NCBI GenBank assembly: GCA_039720395.1
Contig: CM077833.1
Span: 6,339,036-6,403,035, forward strand
DNA: 64,000 nucleotides
Reading direction: 5' to 3'
From: Liquidambar formosana
Lineage: Eukaryota > Streptophyta > Magnoliopsida > Saxifragales > Altingiaceae
In this document: positions 47,481-58,359 of the stretch, piece by piece
How positions within the stretch are numbered: position 1 is the first letter of the stretch
Layout: every line of letters starts with the position of its first letter
Position numbers and translations under genes: made by a program
Notes under the pieces: model-generated
The model's input: the letters and a program-made list of their open reading frames with translations, nothing else
Told to the model about the DNA's origin: nothing
Databases searched by the model: none

Positions 47481-48404
47481 TCAGAGCAAATCCAAAAGAG
47501 GTGGCTGTTCTGATGGTGATTTGCTATGGCTAGACCGTGAGGCCAAAGCGGCCCCGAAATGTACCTGATTCCCCCTGCCTCTTCCTCTTCCTCTACCCAC
47601 AACAGTTGGTGGGGGCGGAGCTAGTCTTCGGTGCAGGATGCTCGTTCTTGCTAGAAACAAAAATGGATCCAAGGTCTGTTGTTTTCTTATCATTATAAGG
47701 AGTCCCCAAAGCTGAAATCCCTTGATTCTGTTTCAAGAAGCCAATAGAGTTCTGGGGGTTAATACTCCCATTCAAGGTTGCACTCCCTTGATTCTGTCTC
47801 AAGGGTACAATGGAAGTTTGGGTGTCAAAGGCCCAACTATTATTGATGTTGGTTTGGAAGTTTAAACCATTTGCTGAAACAGTGTTCAAATCGGAACCAA
47901 ATTTGTTAGTGGGAGGTCCTATTGTGCCATTGTTGGAAGATCCAGAACCACTTAAAAAGCTGGTAGGCCTTGGGGGCCAATTAGCGAAAGGATCCATATC
48001 ATCGAAACTTGTGGATGACGATCCCATATTCTCGTTCTTTTTGTCAGTATCACCTAACTGCAGGGTAACAGTAGAAGATGCCTGAGGCCACTCAACCGGG
48101 GGGCATGAACTTTGCTGGCTTGATATCATTGAGGACTGTGATTGTAAAGTAACTTGAATTGGTTGATTACTTGAAAGAGGGTGAGCGGAGCTGTTGGTTG
48201 TTGACAGCTGGAATGGAACGGTTGATCCCTTCTTTGTGGGGCCCCAATCGTCATCCCATGCTGGGCTGCTCCTTACCGTGGAAGAGACAGTCCCACCTGT
48301 TTTCTTTAATGCTTCTGAATGAAGACCTATCAGCAAAAGTAAGTGGTTTGATGTCTGGAACTCCAGAATCAGTTACAGTAACTCCTCGTTTTTCTTCTAT
48401 CTTC
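47481..48404 (-). pseudogene. SCYL2: SCYL2-like protein, last coding exon, two frameshifts
   Basis: The exon opens at an acceptor TTCATTACAG with KIEEKRGVTVTDSGVPD, a block I recognise from plant SCY1-like protein 2. A Ser/Gln-rich region follows with SSPAWDDDWGP, then an Arg-Gly stretch GRGRGRGRGNQ and the terminal EQPPLLDLL with TGA at 47,481-47,483; LLDLL resembles a clathrin-box motif. SCYL2 is a pseudokinase of clathrin-mediated vesicle traffic. Keeping to the family sequence needs three frames. One extra base lies at about 48,328 (between FAD and GLHSEALKKT) and one at about 47,625 (between PAPK and LAPPPP). Each is an extra T on the plus strand. They may be true mutations or assembly errors. 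Confidence 0.8.
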
Positions 48405-48511
48405 CTGTAATGAAACCAAATCCAGGGAGACAGAGACACAGAATTAGTTTTTAAATGGTTTCATCATACACACACAAAGGTGTCGAGTGGTACAACATAT
48501 GGTAGTAATAC

Positions 48512-48630
48512 CTGAGGATATCCTTCGCAAAGAGCATATACTTGGCAAACTGCTGAACATTCAATTGTTGAGCAGTGAGTAGAGGTATGAGTAGTGGAAG
48601 GACATGCTCTGCAACGAACTCTATTCCATA
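48512..48630 (-). pseudogene. SCYL2: SCYL2-like protein, penultimate exon visible here
   Basis: Exact splice borders are visible: acceptor CCTTCTCCAG before TATGG and donor CTCAG followed by GTATTACT. The 119-bp exon reads [40 protein letters not shown]. The last codon is split and completed by the first base of the next exon, so the phase is conserved. This is part of the HEAT-like helical region of SCYL proteins. The exon itself is undamaged; the pseudogene label reflects the frameshifts in the last exon. Confidence 0.85.
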
Positions 48631-48758
48631 CTGGAGAAGGCATATTGAAACAGAACAATGAGCAATAATACCACTCAACAAGACACCCACATACTGTAAT
48701 ACAGTATAAAAAGGCTAAAGCAGCATGAATATCAAAACCATCTAATGGAAACCATTAC

Positions 48759-48920
48759 CTGCTTAAGTATAGAGTTTGCAACCCCAAGTGTACACATAAG
48801 GGTAGGAGCAGAACGATCGACAGCCGTACAACGTTGGATTGTTTGCAAGATGTCTAGAACAGCATGTTTATCGAGTGTGTGAACCAAATCACCTAAGCAT
48901 AACAAAGCATTCACTCTCAC
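48759..48920 (-). pseudogene. SCYL2: SCYL2-like protein, third exon from the 3' end
   Basis: A 162-bp exon with acceptor TTGGTAG and donor GTAATGGT reads [54 protein letters not shown]. This is a highly conserved HEAT-type segment of plant SCYL2. The upstream exons (kinase-like domain and N-terminal HEAT repeats) are not found between 48,921 and 64,000. Either the gene continues beyond the window across an intron filled by copia A and LINE C, or this is a 3' fragment of a duplicated gene. Confidence 0.85.
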
Positions 48921-50413
48921 CTACCAATAGAAACAACCCCAAGGTTCAGAATAAGAATTCAAAACTGGATGAAACTACCACTACAAGTTCTAGCAAATAA
49001 AAGCCATTTTACTTGCCAACAAGAAGATAAGCAGGCAAGTGCCACTCTACTTGTATATCTTTATGCCAGGTAAAAAATATACAAAATTATAACCAGGAAC
49101 TTTCGCAAGTATTTTAAGAAGCAAATTTCTCTATTTTTCTATTTCCATGTTTTCAATATAGAAGGGAGTTGGTTGGATGCAGGGGATATATAACTACATA
49201 ACTTAGATTTTAGATGAGTGATTTTACAGAAACAATCAAACACAAATCAGCATGCTTTGCCTTAACCAAACTAGCACCGGTGGCTCACTTTACACACATA
49301 TTTTATTGCATGGAGAGCATTGGATTGTTGTGGCTGTTCTGCAGCAAAAATCCAAAAGAAAAAGACAATTATTGACATCAGTATATCTTCATCCAGTGAG
49401 TGTCAATGGCTTTCATCTCCATAATTCAAAAAGATGGTATGTCATTCAGCAAAAGGATATTAAATGACTGAAATTATTTTGGGGCAAAAACCACTCCCAT
49501 CTCATGCAGAGTAATTCCCACAAGTCAGCTGAATGACTTGGGCTGAAACCACAAAGGTCATAAAGATGAGTCTCGTGTTAGAAGGCCTCCATGAAGCCTT
49601 CATTGTTAGGGTTGGCATGACTTCTTGTTGAGGGTGACTCTTTGGTGATTGTGGAATGGATGAGAGAAGAGCAGGACTAGTTGAAAATATGACCATCTGA
49701 TTGGACAAATAATTGATTATTTGAAGGGATGGATAGCAGTGTCTCCTAGACTCATAAGTCAGGGAGTGGTTAGTTGTTTAGCAAAATGGACTGCAATCAC
49801 ATGAAATCATTACAGAGGACAATATTTAGTATTTACCATCCTTGACCTTGTTCTCCTGTTTTGTTTTACTTTTTGGTATTGGTTGTGTTTTGCTTTTAGT
49901 GGTGCTGCAATGTAGTCTTTGCATGTTTTCTTCTCTAAAGTGGACTTCTTATCCTTGTAATTGATGTAGGACAACCTCCAAACTTCACGAAGAACAATTA
50001 AGATAACACAAAAATAAAGAAAGAAAAGAAAAGAAGATGGACCATAGGAGTGGACACCTAGTGGGGGTTTGGAGTCGGCACCAAACCTTGAAAAAATCCA
50101 ATTTTTAATTCATCATAAATTGAAAATTAAAGAGTCATTGGAGCCTTTATATCGAGGCCCCAATTACATCAAATATGGTAAAAACTTAGCCTCTAAGTCT
50201 AGGAATTTAGAAGGCAACAATTTATTATTCTAAAAATAAAACTAAATAACTATGGTAGCCCAGTGTTACCACATTCGCTTGCCCCCCATAGTACCACGAT
50301 CTGTATTGCACGAACCAGAACGCGAGTTGTTCGTGCACCAGTTCTCCAAAAATGGCATCCCATTTTTTCCTTGTAACACAACAGCCATGGAAAGAAAATA
50401 GAGAAAACGAAAG

Positions 50414-50451
<38 letters not shown>

Positions 50452-50581
50452 ATGCTGACTACAGAATACTAGAGATATATTGTTAGAGAGAGAGAGCGGT
50501 GTTATAGACTTGTAGGCTTACAACAGGTCTGGTCTGCTTTTTCTCCTGCAAGAGATGTCTGCATGTAGACTCTAGAGTCTA
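48921..50581. other. Intron or intergenic DNA, no gene recognised
   Basis: This follows the acceptor of the 48,759-48,920 exon. It has no further SCYL2-like coding block and no recognised mobile element protein. It holds a (GA)n tract at 50,419-50,449 and otherwise AT-rich unique-looking sequence. Confidence 0.6.
50419..50449. repeat. (GA)n microsatellite
   Basis: About 15 GA units, followed at about 50,486 by a second short GA stretch. Confidence 0.9.
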
Positions 50582-50586
50582 GAAAG

Positions 50587-50802
50587 TGTTGGAAAGTGTC
50601 TTATATTTCTGTTATTTATTTACTTGTAATAAGCTAAAGGGTACTATTATCTTTGTACTTGTATTAGTATTTAAGATAATATACAAGAGAGTAAACCTAA
50701 GCTCTCTCTTTCTTTTATAGCAGCCATATCTCCTCTTCTCTTATCTCTTCTTTCTTTCTTCTCTTTTTTTCTTTCTTCTTTGACTAGTTATACAAATCCA
50801 CT
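50587..50802 (+). repeat. 5' LTR of copia A
   Basis: A 216-bp LTR from TGTTGGAAAGTGTCTTATAT to TACAAATCCACT. It contains a pyrimidine-rich second half and ends immediately before the primer-binding site. Confidence 0.9.
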
Positions 50803-50815
50803 TGGTATCAGAGCC
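50803..50815 (+). promoter_or_regulatory. Primer-binding site (initiator Met-tRNA)
   Basis: TGGTATCAGAGCC directly follows the 5' LTR. It is the usual plant copia primer-binding site complementary to the 3' end of initiator Met-tRNA. Confidence 0.9.
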
Positions 50816-51378
50816 TCTACTCATCGATCTATACATGCGAAGAGTTTGATAAGTCGAAGGAGAGCATTCTACTAATGTCAGCGATACATATGCTAACATC
50901 AGGGCAAAAAACCCCCCACCAATCCAATCGCCTCTTCAAGGGGGATTTACCTGTGAATTTTTGTCCAGATCCGAGATCATTTAAGGGGGTTTTTCAATTT
51001 TTCTTTGTTTTTCCAGAAAAATGGTGGTATTTTTCAAAACCCTTAATCCAGCCATGTGTATTCAAGTCTGATGGGTCGACCTGGTGTAGAGGGTGCCGAC
51101 TTGAAGTTTCTTAAGACCTTTTGGTGTTCGTTGCTTTGTTTCAATGGTTTTTGTTGAGACTTTCCTTGTACCAGCTGTAAGCTTCACTGGTATGCAATAG
51201 AAACCCCTCTGTTTTTTGTTTGTGGCTGTGTTTGGAGGTCCAGGTGTTTTGTGGGCTATGTGTGCTACCTCATGTTACATATTCAACATTGGTTACCTTG
51301 CTTGTGGTATCTGTTGCTTAGGGATATATCCGTTGTGTTTGGACTTTGTTTGGGTGGTTTGAGTGCTGTTTACATCAT

Positions 51379-52230
51379 GTCAGAAGTTAGTCAAACCTCT
51401 GAAAGCCATCAGAGTAGGGTAATGGGTCTAGGAATACTCTGTAATGAAAACCCTACACTTCAAATCACAACCGTGAAATTGGATAGACCTAATTATTTAG
51501 CCTAGTCTTGATCAGCAACCTTATATATCACAAGTAAAGGAAAAATGAGATATTTAAATGGTAAGGTGAAAGAACCGTTGGTAACTGACCCTTCGTATGA
51601 GAAGTAGGATGCAGAAAATTCTATGATTATATCTTGGCTTTTACATTCGATGCAACCAGAGGTTAGTGATGGCTACTTGCTTCCGCGAATTGCAAAGGAA
51701 ATTTGGGATGCAATTGCACAAACTTATTTAAAGGTAGGGAACATAGCCCAGCTGTGTATAACTGGAAGCATCGCATTCATGAAACTACCCAAGAGGATAA
51801 GCTTTTATCAGTTTATTTCCATAAACTTCGGGCATTGTGGCAGGAGTTGGATTACTATCAGGATTTTCGAGCTGAGTGTTCTGCTGACACCTTGAAATTT
51901 AATAAACTAGTTGAGTAGGAGCGGATCTTTGATTTTCTTGTTGAGTTGAGAGATGAAGACGATCCGATTCGTATACAGATTCTAGGAAAAGAACCTCTTC
52001 CTCTGCTAAGAAGTGTATATGCTTATGTTCAGAATGAGGAGAATAGAAGGAATACCATGCTTCATTCTATCTCACAGGAGCGGTCTACACTTACTACTGG
52101 TTCTCAATGAAACCAGAGAGGTGTTCTACCAAGTCGTGATGGAGGAAAAGGTGTTGATTCTGTTTCTGACGAGAAGGATAAGTTATTTTGTGATTATTGC
52201 GAGAAACCGAGGCATACTAGGGAAACTTGT
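51379..52230 (+). pseudogene. Copia A gag region with CCHC knuckle
   Basis: From MSEVSQTSESHQSRVMG through LDRPNYLA and GKVKEPLVTDP, ISWLLHSMQPEVSDG, LPRIAKEIWDAIAQTY, VYFHKLRALWQELDYY to the knuckle CDYCEKPRHTRETC (CX2CX4HX4C), in several frames with stops. Gag builds the cytoplasmic particle that packages element RNA. Confidence 0.8.
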
Positions 52231-52514
52231 TAGAGGCTCCATGGTCACCCTACTAGAAGTATGGGGGGCCGTACTGGTGGTTTATCTCAGTCCCACGCTC
52301 ACTATTCTATGGCTGTAGACACTATTCCACCCACTTCATTACCTTCTGGAGCTTCTGATTCCGGTTCTGTGACACTTACCAGAGCAGAGATTGAGTCTTT
52401 CAAACACCTAATGTCTCAACTTGATACATCCACCACTGCATCTATTTCTTTTGCCCACTCAGGTGATTTGGCTACTTCTTTTAGTGCATCTTGTAAATCC
52501 TCTATCGTCCTTGA

Positions 52515-53200
52515 ATTATTGATTCTAGGGCTTCTGACCACATAACTGGTTTGTCTATTTTATTTCATTCTTACCACACATGTTCAGGCAAGGATAAGGT
52601 TAGGGTGGCTGATGGTACTTTGTCATCTGTCTCAAAAAAATGTTCCATTTCTACTAGTAATCGAGTACACGCGATGCATGTGCAACACATCTTTTCAAGT
52701 TTCCACTCCATTAATAGAATTGCTATGTTAGTTTCCAAGTTTTTAAACCGCATGTGTGTGTGGGAGAGAATTAAGGAGAAACAGGTTGTAGTGAGTTTTT
52801 CAAAGTTGGTAAAATTACCAAATCGTCTCTTAGCTTTATTAACTTATAAAGGTATTTTAGTATTTCCAGGTATAGTCCAACCACAAAGGGAATTGGCTTT
52901 ATATAGTTGTATAGATTAACCCTGATATGTCTCTCTCTTCAATTTTACATGTTCCCAATTTTTCTAATAATCTATTGTCTATTAGTCGCATCACTGCTTA
53001 TCTAAATTGTAATGTAACCTTTTATCCTACTCGTTGTGTTTTTCAGGACCTAGTCACGAGGAGGATGATTGGCAATGGTAGCGTGAGAGATGGTCTGTAC
53101 TTTTGGATCCTATTGAGAAGGACGGTGAACGAATTGTGCATGCGTACCAGTCTGGGAGATGTGCTGCTTCTAAAGAGAAGCTTTGACTCTAGAATAGAAG
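52515..53200 (+). pseudogene. Copia A protease region and start of integrase
   Basis: The aspartic protease signature appears as IIDSRASDHITGLSILF near 52,515-52,565. The usual DSGA is DSRA here (an AGG codon at 52,527-52,529), which would damage the active site. HVPNFSNNLLSISRI near 52,950 is the conserved block before integrase. Confidence 0.75.
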
Positions 53201-53247
53201 ATTGGGTCATCCATATTTTTTCTTGGCTTCAGTGAATTTTTCCATCT

Positions 53248-53900
53248 TTGTTTTTTGGAATAAATGTTTTGCAATTTAAGTGCGAAATGTGTGAATTTGC
53301 AAAACATCATCATACTTCATTTCTACCTAGTCTTAATAGAAGTAACTTGCCTTTTACTATTGTGCACATTGATGTATGGGTCCCTCTCACATTATCTCAT
53401 TATCTGGATTTCGATGATTTGTTATTTTTATTAATGATTTCTCCAGGACTACATAGGTGTATTTATTGAAAGAAAAAAGTGATGTTTTCTCATGTTTTCA
53501 GACTTTCCATAAGATGGTGCTTAACCAATTTAATACCTCAATCAAGATTGTTCATTATGATAATGGAAGTGAGTACCTTTATGCGGGTCTTTAATCCTAT
53601 TTTCAGGATCATGGTATCATCCATCAGACTTCTTGTTTGGATACTCCTCAACAAAATAGCGTTGCAGAAAGGAAAAAATGCCACCTTCTTGAGGTAGCTA
53701 GGGCTTTGATATTCTCTATGCATGTTTCTAAATCCTATTAGGGGGATGTAGTGCTGACTGCAGCATATTTAATGAATCGGTTGCCTTCTAGAGTTCTTGC
53801 TCACAAAGCACCGATTGATTTGTTATCTTTATCCTCGTGCCCTAGTACTATTCTTATTCATCCTCATGTTTTTGGGTGTGTTTGCTTTGTTCATGTTTTT
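53248..53900 (+). pseudogene. Copia A integrase region
   Basis: CEMCEFAKHHHTSFLPS and PFTIVHIDVWVPL mark the zinc-binding end and the start of the catalytic core. Further core pieces follow in broken frames (VAERKKCHLLEVARAL-like near 53,660). Stops and shifts prevent function. Confidence 0.75.
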
Positions 53901-54479
53901 ATCTAGGCTCGTACTAAGTTATATCCTTGAGTTTTGAAATGTATTTTCTTGGGCTACTCACCTACTCAAAAAGGGTATAAGTGTAATCATCCTCCCTCAC
54001 GCAAGAAGTTTGTCACTATGGATGTTACCTTTCTTAAATTGGTGTCCTATTTTTCCTCCCCCCAAACTTCTGTTCAGGGGGAGATTTGTATTGAAGAGAA
54101 GTCTTTCATACTTCCTACTCTTACAGCTCCTTCTAACCGTATTCCTACTCACCCTATTCCTATTTCATCTCAAGGCTTGGAAGAACAACATCCTCCTCCC
54201 AAAGAATTACAAGTCTAGTCAAGGAGACAGAAGGAAAAGACCATTTCTCTTCCCTACGGCCAACCGTCAACCGTCATCCTTGGACTCAGGTAATATCATA
54301 TCTACTCCTATTACTCTTGATGATTCTGATATTCCTATTGCTCTTCATAAAGGAATTAGATCTTGTACTCAACACTCTATTTCTAACTTTGTCTCCTATC
54401 ATAGTTTTTCTCAATTTTTTTGTACCTTTGTATCCCAATTGTCTTCTGTGTCTATTCCAAATAATTTACAGGATACACT

Positions 54480-55389
54480 CTGTAATAAAAAATGGAAAGA
54501 AGCTATGTGTGAAGAGATGAATGCTCTTCAGAAAAATAAAACTTGGGATTTAGTTGAATTGCCTGTGGGAAAGAAGAAAGTTGGATGCAAATGGGTGTTC
54601 ACAGTAAAGCATAAAGTTGATGGTTCAGTGGAAAGGTATAAAATTATATTGATAGCAAAAGGCTTCATACAGACATATGGCATTGATTACCAGCAAACAT
54701 TTGCTCCTGTGGCCAAGATGAATTCTGTTTAACTCCTACTTTGTTTAGCTGCCAATCTTGGATGGACTCTTCATCAGTTGGATGTTTAAAATGCATTTCT
54801 ACATGGAGATCTAGAAGAAGAAGTCTACATGGATGTACTTTCAGGTTTTGAAAGTGATTTAACCAGGGGGAAGGTGTACAAACTGAAGAAGGCCTTATAT
54901 GGATTGAAGCAATCTCCTCAAGCGTAGTTGGAGAGATTTACTTGAGCTATGTTGAAATATGACTTCAAACAAAGTTAAGGAGATCATACATTATTCATCA
55001 AACACTCTTCACAGCGAAATGTAACAGTTCTTATTGTATATGTGAATGATATTATGCTAACAAGAGATGACCAGAAGGAGATACATAAACTGAAAGAACA
55101 TTTAGCCAATGAATTTGAGATAAAGGATTTAGGAAGCTTGAAGTATTTTCTGGGTATTGAAGTTGCTAGATCTAGGACTGGCATCTTCATTTCTCAAAGA
55201 AAGTATGTGTTAGATCTTCTCAAGGGAACTGGGATCCTGGGTTCCAAACCTAGTGATACTCCTATGGAGCAAAACTACAAGCTAGGAGAATACCCTAAAG
55301 GTGTATTGGTGGATAAAGGTAGGTATCAACGGTTGGTTGGCAAACTGATTTACTTATCACACACCCGACCGGACATTGGATTTGATTAA
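54480..55389 (+). pseudogene. Copia A reverse transcriptase region
   Basis: [69 protein letters not shown] and the active-site block as VYVNDIMLT (usual YVDD, here YVND), then LKYFLGIEVARSRTG, LVGKLIYLSHTRPDIG. Stops lie at about 54,730, 54,789 and 54,926. The block between RPDIG and the RNase H is missing. Confidence 0.85.
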
Positions 55390-55398
55390 GATGAACCC

Positions 55399-55647
55399 AT
55401 GAGATTGTATTGTGACAACAAAGCCGCAATTAACATTGCTCACAACCCATTACAGCATGATAGAACCAAACATATTGAAATCGACAAGCACTTCATAAAA
55501 GAGAAATTGAGTTCTGGGGAGATTTGTCTACCTTATGTCCAAATAGGAGATCAATTGGCAGATATATTGACCAAAGGAGTAGCAAGTAAAGTCTTCCACA
55601 CTTTCTTAAGCAAGTTGGGCATGTGTGATATCTTTGCACCAACTTGA
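55399..55647 (+). pseudogene. Copia A RNase H C-terminal part
   Basis: MRLYCDNKAAINIAHNP, LQHDRTKHIEIDKHFIKE, DQLADILTKGVASKVF and LGMCDIFAPT, ending in TGA at 55,645-55,647. The N-terminal RNase H half, with its first catalytic residues, is deleted at about 55,389. Confidence 0.85.
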
Positions 55648-55654
55648 GGGGTTG
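55644..55654 (+). promoter_or_regulatory. Polypurine tract of copia A
   Basis: TTGAGGGGTTG immediately before the 3' LTR, in the position where plus-strand synthesis is primed. Confidence 0.7.
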
Positions 55655-55876
55655 TGTTGGAAAGTGTCTTATATTTGTCTTATTTATTTACTTGTAATAA
55701 GCTGAAGGGTACTATTGTCTTTGTACTTATATTAGTATAAAAGATAATATACAAGAGAGTAAACCTAAGCTCTCTCTTTTCTTTTACAATAGCCATATCT
55801 CCTCTTCTCTTCTCTTTTCTTTCTTTCTCGTTCTTTCTTTCTTTCTTTCTTGTTTGACTAGTTATACAAATCCACT
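55655..55876 (+). repeat. 3' LTR of copia A
   Basis: A 222-bp LTR from TGTTGGAAAGTGTCTTATAT to TACAAATCCACT, similar to the 5' LTR along its whole length. Differences lie mainly in the pyrimidine-rich part. Confidence 0.9.
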
Positions 55877-56163
55877 GAAAGAACACGGGGAGAGAGGTTG
55901 AAGAAAGAGGAGTTACTATTGTACAGCTGTTACCAACTTAATAATAAAAAAAAATTAAAAAGTTACTAATGAGTTACTTCTATCACTAAAGAATTTCATC
56001 CCACATCACGATGTTTCTTGGACACACGTAGGAGATCTAAGTGTAAGGAAGACATCATGGTTCTAGAGAGAGAAGCTCTGGATCCCGATTGATCCTTCCT
56101 TTGATCGTGAACCTTCTCGCTTGTTTCTGCCATCTTTCTTCTTTTTCTACTGTTCTTTGATTC

Positions 56164-58357
56164 ATGATGGTGACATCTAGCACTCAATCCTCGTCTTTAT
56201 CCACTGGCCAATCTTTACCATTGAGTGTTGGTTCACGTGTCGCTAGTGGATCCAATCCCCTTTCTTCAGATCTACTTTTTTCTAACATTGACTCGGTGAA
56301 TCTAGTCTCTTCTAGTACTGTTCTTGCTACATCTAATGCCTTATCCTTACCTAACAAGTCTACCGCCATTACTTCTGGAGTTATTCTTCAGATCTACCTC
56401 CTTCTAAGTTCAATAACTCTTCCGAAGCTAAGAAACATCTAAAGCAGGTTTCTCTTAGTAAGTCCTCTGCCACGGTTCCATCTCTATCAAATCTGGATGG
56501 ATCGAAGGTCCCTTTTGCTTCCCATTCGTGTGCGTTGGATTCTCTACAGGCCCTTCTTCAAATCTGCTTACTAATGCTCTTTCGCATTAGTCTAGCCCAA
56601 GTTTCCCTCGCAGTGCTAATGGTAGCGACGCTGTCTTGCCGCTATGGGTTGATTAGCGCGGCATTTCCTATGATTCAAAGTCTCTCCCTGGTGCTAGCAT
56701 GCTTGAGCCTTGCAACTCTAGTTCAACGAGGATCACAGCGGGATTTCCTTCGGGTGTACTCTCTTCATCTTCGGCGGGTGTTCTCACTTTGTCTCCGACG
56801 GGTGTTGCTTCAGCTAGCTTGTCGGGTAATGGTTATGGAATGCATTCAGGGCCTAGATCTGACTCTGTTATTGTTAGTTCTGTCGATTCTTCTATGAAAG
56901 GAGATGCTGGCCTCACTTCTTCTTCCTTTGGAGGCTCTCGCAACTCGGGTATAACCTATCCTTCGGGTTGCACTTTTGAGGATTTAGGCAATCGAGCTCT
57001 CCAACAACAATCTGCATTTCCAGACCTTAATTCTTCCTTAGGTCATAGTCCCAGAGGCCAGCCTTCAGCTTCCAATCGCAAGACCTCAAGTTGTGTTCTT
57101 AATAATAGCTCTACTCAAGTCATTAGTGACTGGAAACAATTGTTTACCACAGGTAAGCGTGTTAATGCTGAATTGAAATATCATGAACCTATGAAAATCA
57201 ACGGCAAGGTTGTTGTAAAACCCCCCTTGATGTCATTACTGCTGGGTGTGAATTATGGAAAAATTGTCTTGTAGGCCAATTTATTGATAAGAGACCTGCC
57301 TACTCTTATCTTAAAGCCACTATTAATAGGCTTTGGGGCAAGAGAGAAATGCCAGAAGTGTTATCCGCTGATAATGGAGTGTTCTTCTTCAAATTCACTA
57401 ATCCGGAAGCTATGGAATGGGTTTTGGATGCTGGTCCTTGGTTTATTGGGGGGAAGCCTCTCATTCTGAGAAGATGGAAGCCGATGATGGAGATGATAAA
57501 ACCTCAATTGCAGAAAATTCCTATTTGGGTGAAGCTATTTAATGTCCCTATTGAATATTGGACTAATGAAGGTATGGAATATGTTGCTAGTGCTGTCGGT
57601 TCCCCGTTGTACTTGGATGCTTTGATTGAGTCTCGATCCAGGCTCTCTTATGCTAGACTATGTGTTGAAGTAGATGCTTCTACTGAGTTTCCTGCTACTT
57701 TTGATCTCATTCTTCTTGATGGTAGTTCTATAGAGGTTGGAGTGGAATATCCTTGGAAGCCTCACGTTTGTAAGAATTGTAAAGTATTTGGTCACTCCAC
57801 AGTGCACTGTCCAGTGGCTGCTAAGCAGGTTTGGGTGGCCAAGCAAGTTCCTAGCCCGAAGCCTGATTCTAGTACTTTGGAGTTTGATAGCATTGTTTAT
57901 GAGGTTTTTCCTACTTCAGATGCAGGTGTTACGGGTTCAGGATGTCATTTGGATTCCTCGGTTATTATTGAGCAGTTGAGTGTTCAACAAGTTGGGAATT
58001 CCTCTTCTCCATCTTCTAGTAGTGTGATTCCTAATCAAACATTGGCCAATACCAATCATTTTAGTGCTTTAATTGAAGTTGATGGTTCTCTTGATGATGT
58101 TGCTACTGAGGCTACTCCTACTAAAATCCCTGCTCCTATTATAGCAGAAACTTATTCTTCCCCAGAGATTGATACAAGGTATGCTAATACGAGGATTGAT
58201 GAATTGGTTAAAAAAGATGTTTTGGTTAAAAAAGGGAATAACAAGAAGAAGAAAGGTCATAGTAATCAGAAGAGTTCAAATCTTGTTCCCTCCCCTGCTC
58301 CTACTAGTCAGAATACCCCTGGTAAGGGGAAGGCCACTGTTCTTCTCTGGTTCCTAA
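56164..58357 (+). pseudogene. LINE C ORF1 (DUF4283/CCHC)
   Basis: The start MMVTSSTQSS lies just after the 5' UTR. The Ser-rich N-terminal region has frame changes at about 56,390 and 56,700, then SGITYPSGCTFEDLGNRALQ and ISDWKQLFTTGKRVN. After another shift near 57,230 come NCLVGQFIDKRPAYSYLKA, GKREMPEVLSADNGVFFFK, GPWFIGGKPLILRRWKP, IPIWVKLFNVPIEYW and the knuckle CKNCKVFGHSTVHC. A Lys-rich tail follows. The frame now runs straight into ORF2 without meeting the ancestral TAA at 58,355-58,357, because a small shift in the tail put ORF1 and ORF2 in one frame. Confidence 0.85.
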
Positions 58358-58359
58358 TG
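58355..58359 (+). promoter_or_regulatory. ORF1 stop / ORF2 start overlap (TAATG)
   Basis: TCCTAATGATT: the ancestral ORF1 stop TAA and the ORF2 ATG overlap by one base, as at 12,783-12,787. Confidence 0.55.

Larger units (their letters stand above)
50587..55876 (+). mobile_element. Copia A: complete but decayed Ty1/copia retrotransposon
   Basis: A 5.29-kb element with two LTRs, a primer-binding site, gag, protease, integrase, RT, RNase H and a purine tract in copia order. Both ends are flanked by a 5-bp duplication GAAAG (50,582-50,586 and 55,877-55,881). With this duplication the LTR ends are TG...CT and not TG...CA, which agrees with both LTRs sharing CCACT at their ends. Numerous stops and frameshifts and an internal deletion near 55,389 make it inactive. 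The two LTRs differ at a dozen or more positions by eye, so the insertion is not recent. Confidence 0.9.

Noticed and set aside
50566..50586. Satellite-like motif GACTCTAGAGTCTAGAAAG beside copia A
   Set aside because: Only about 20 bp resemble the satellite. This is too short to claim a dispersed monomer.
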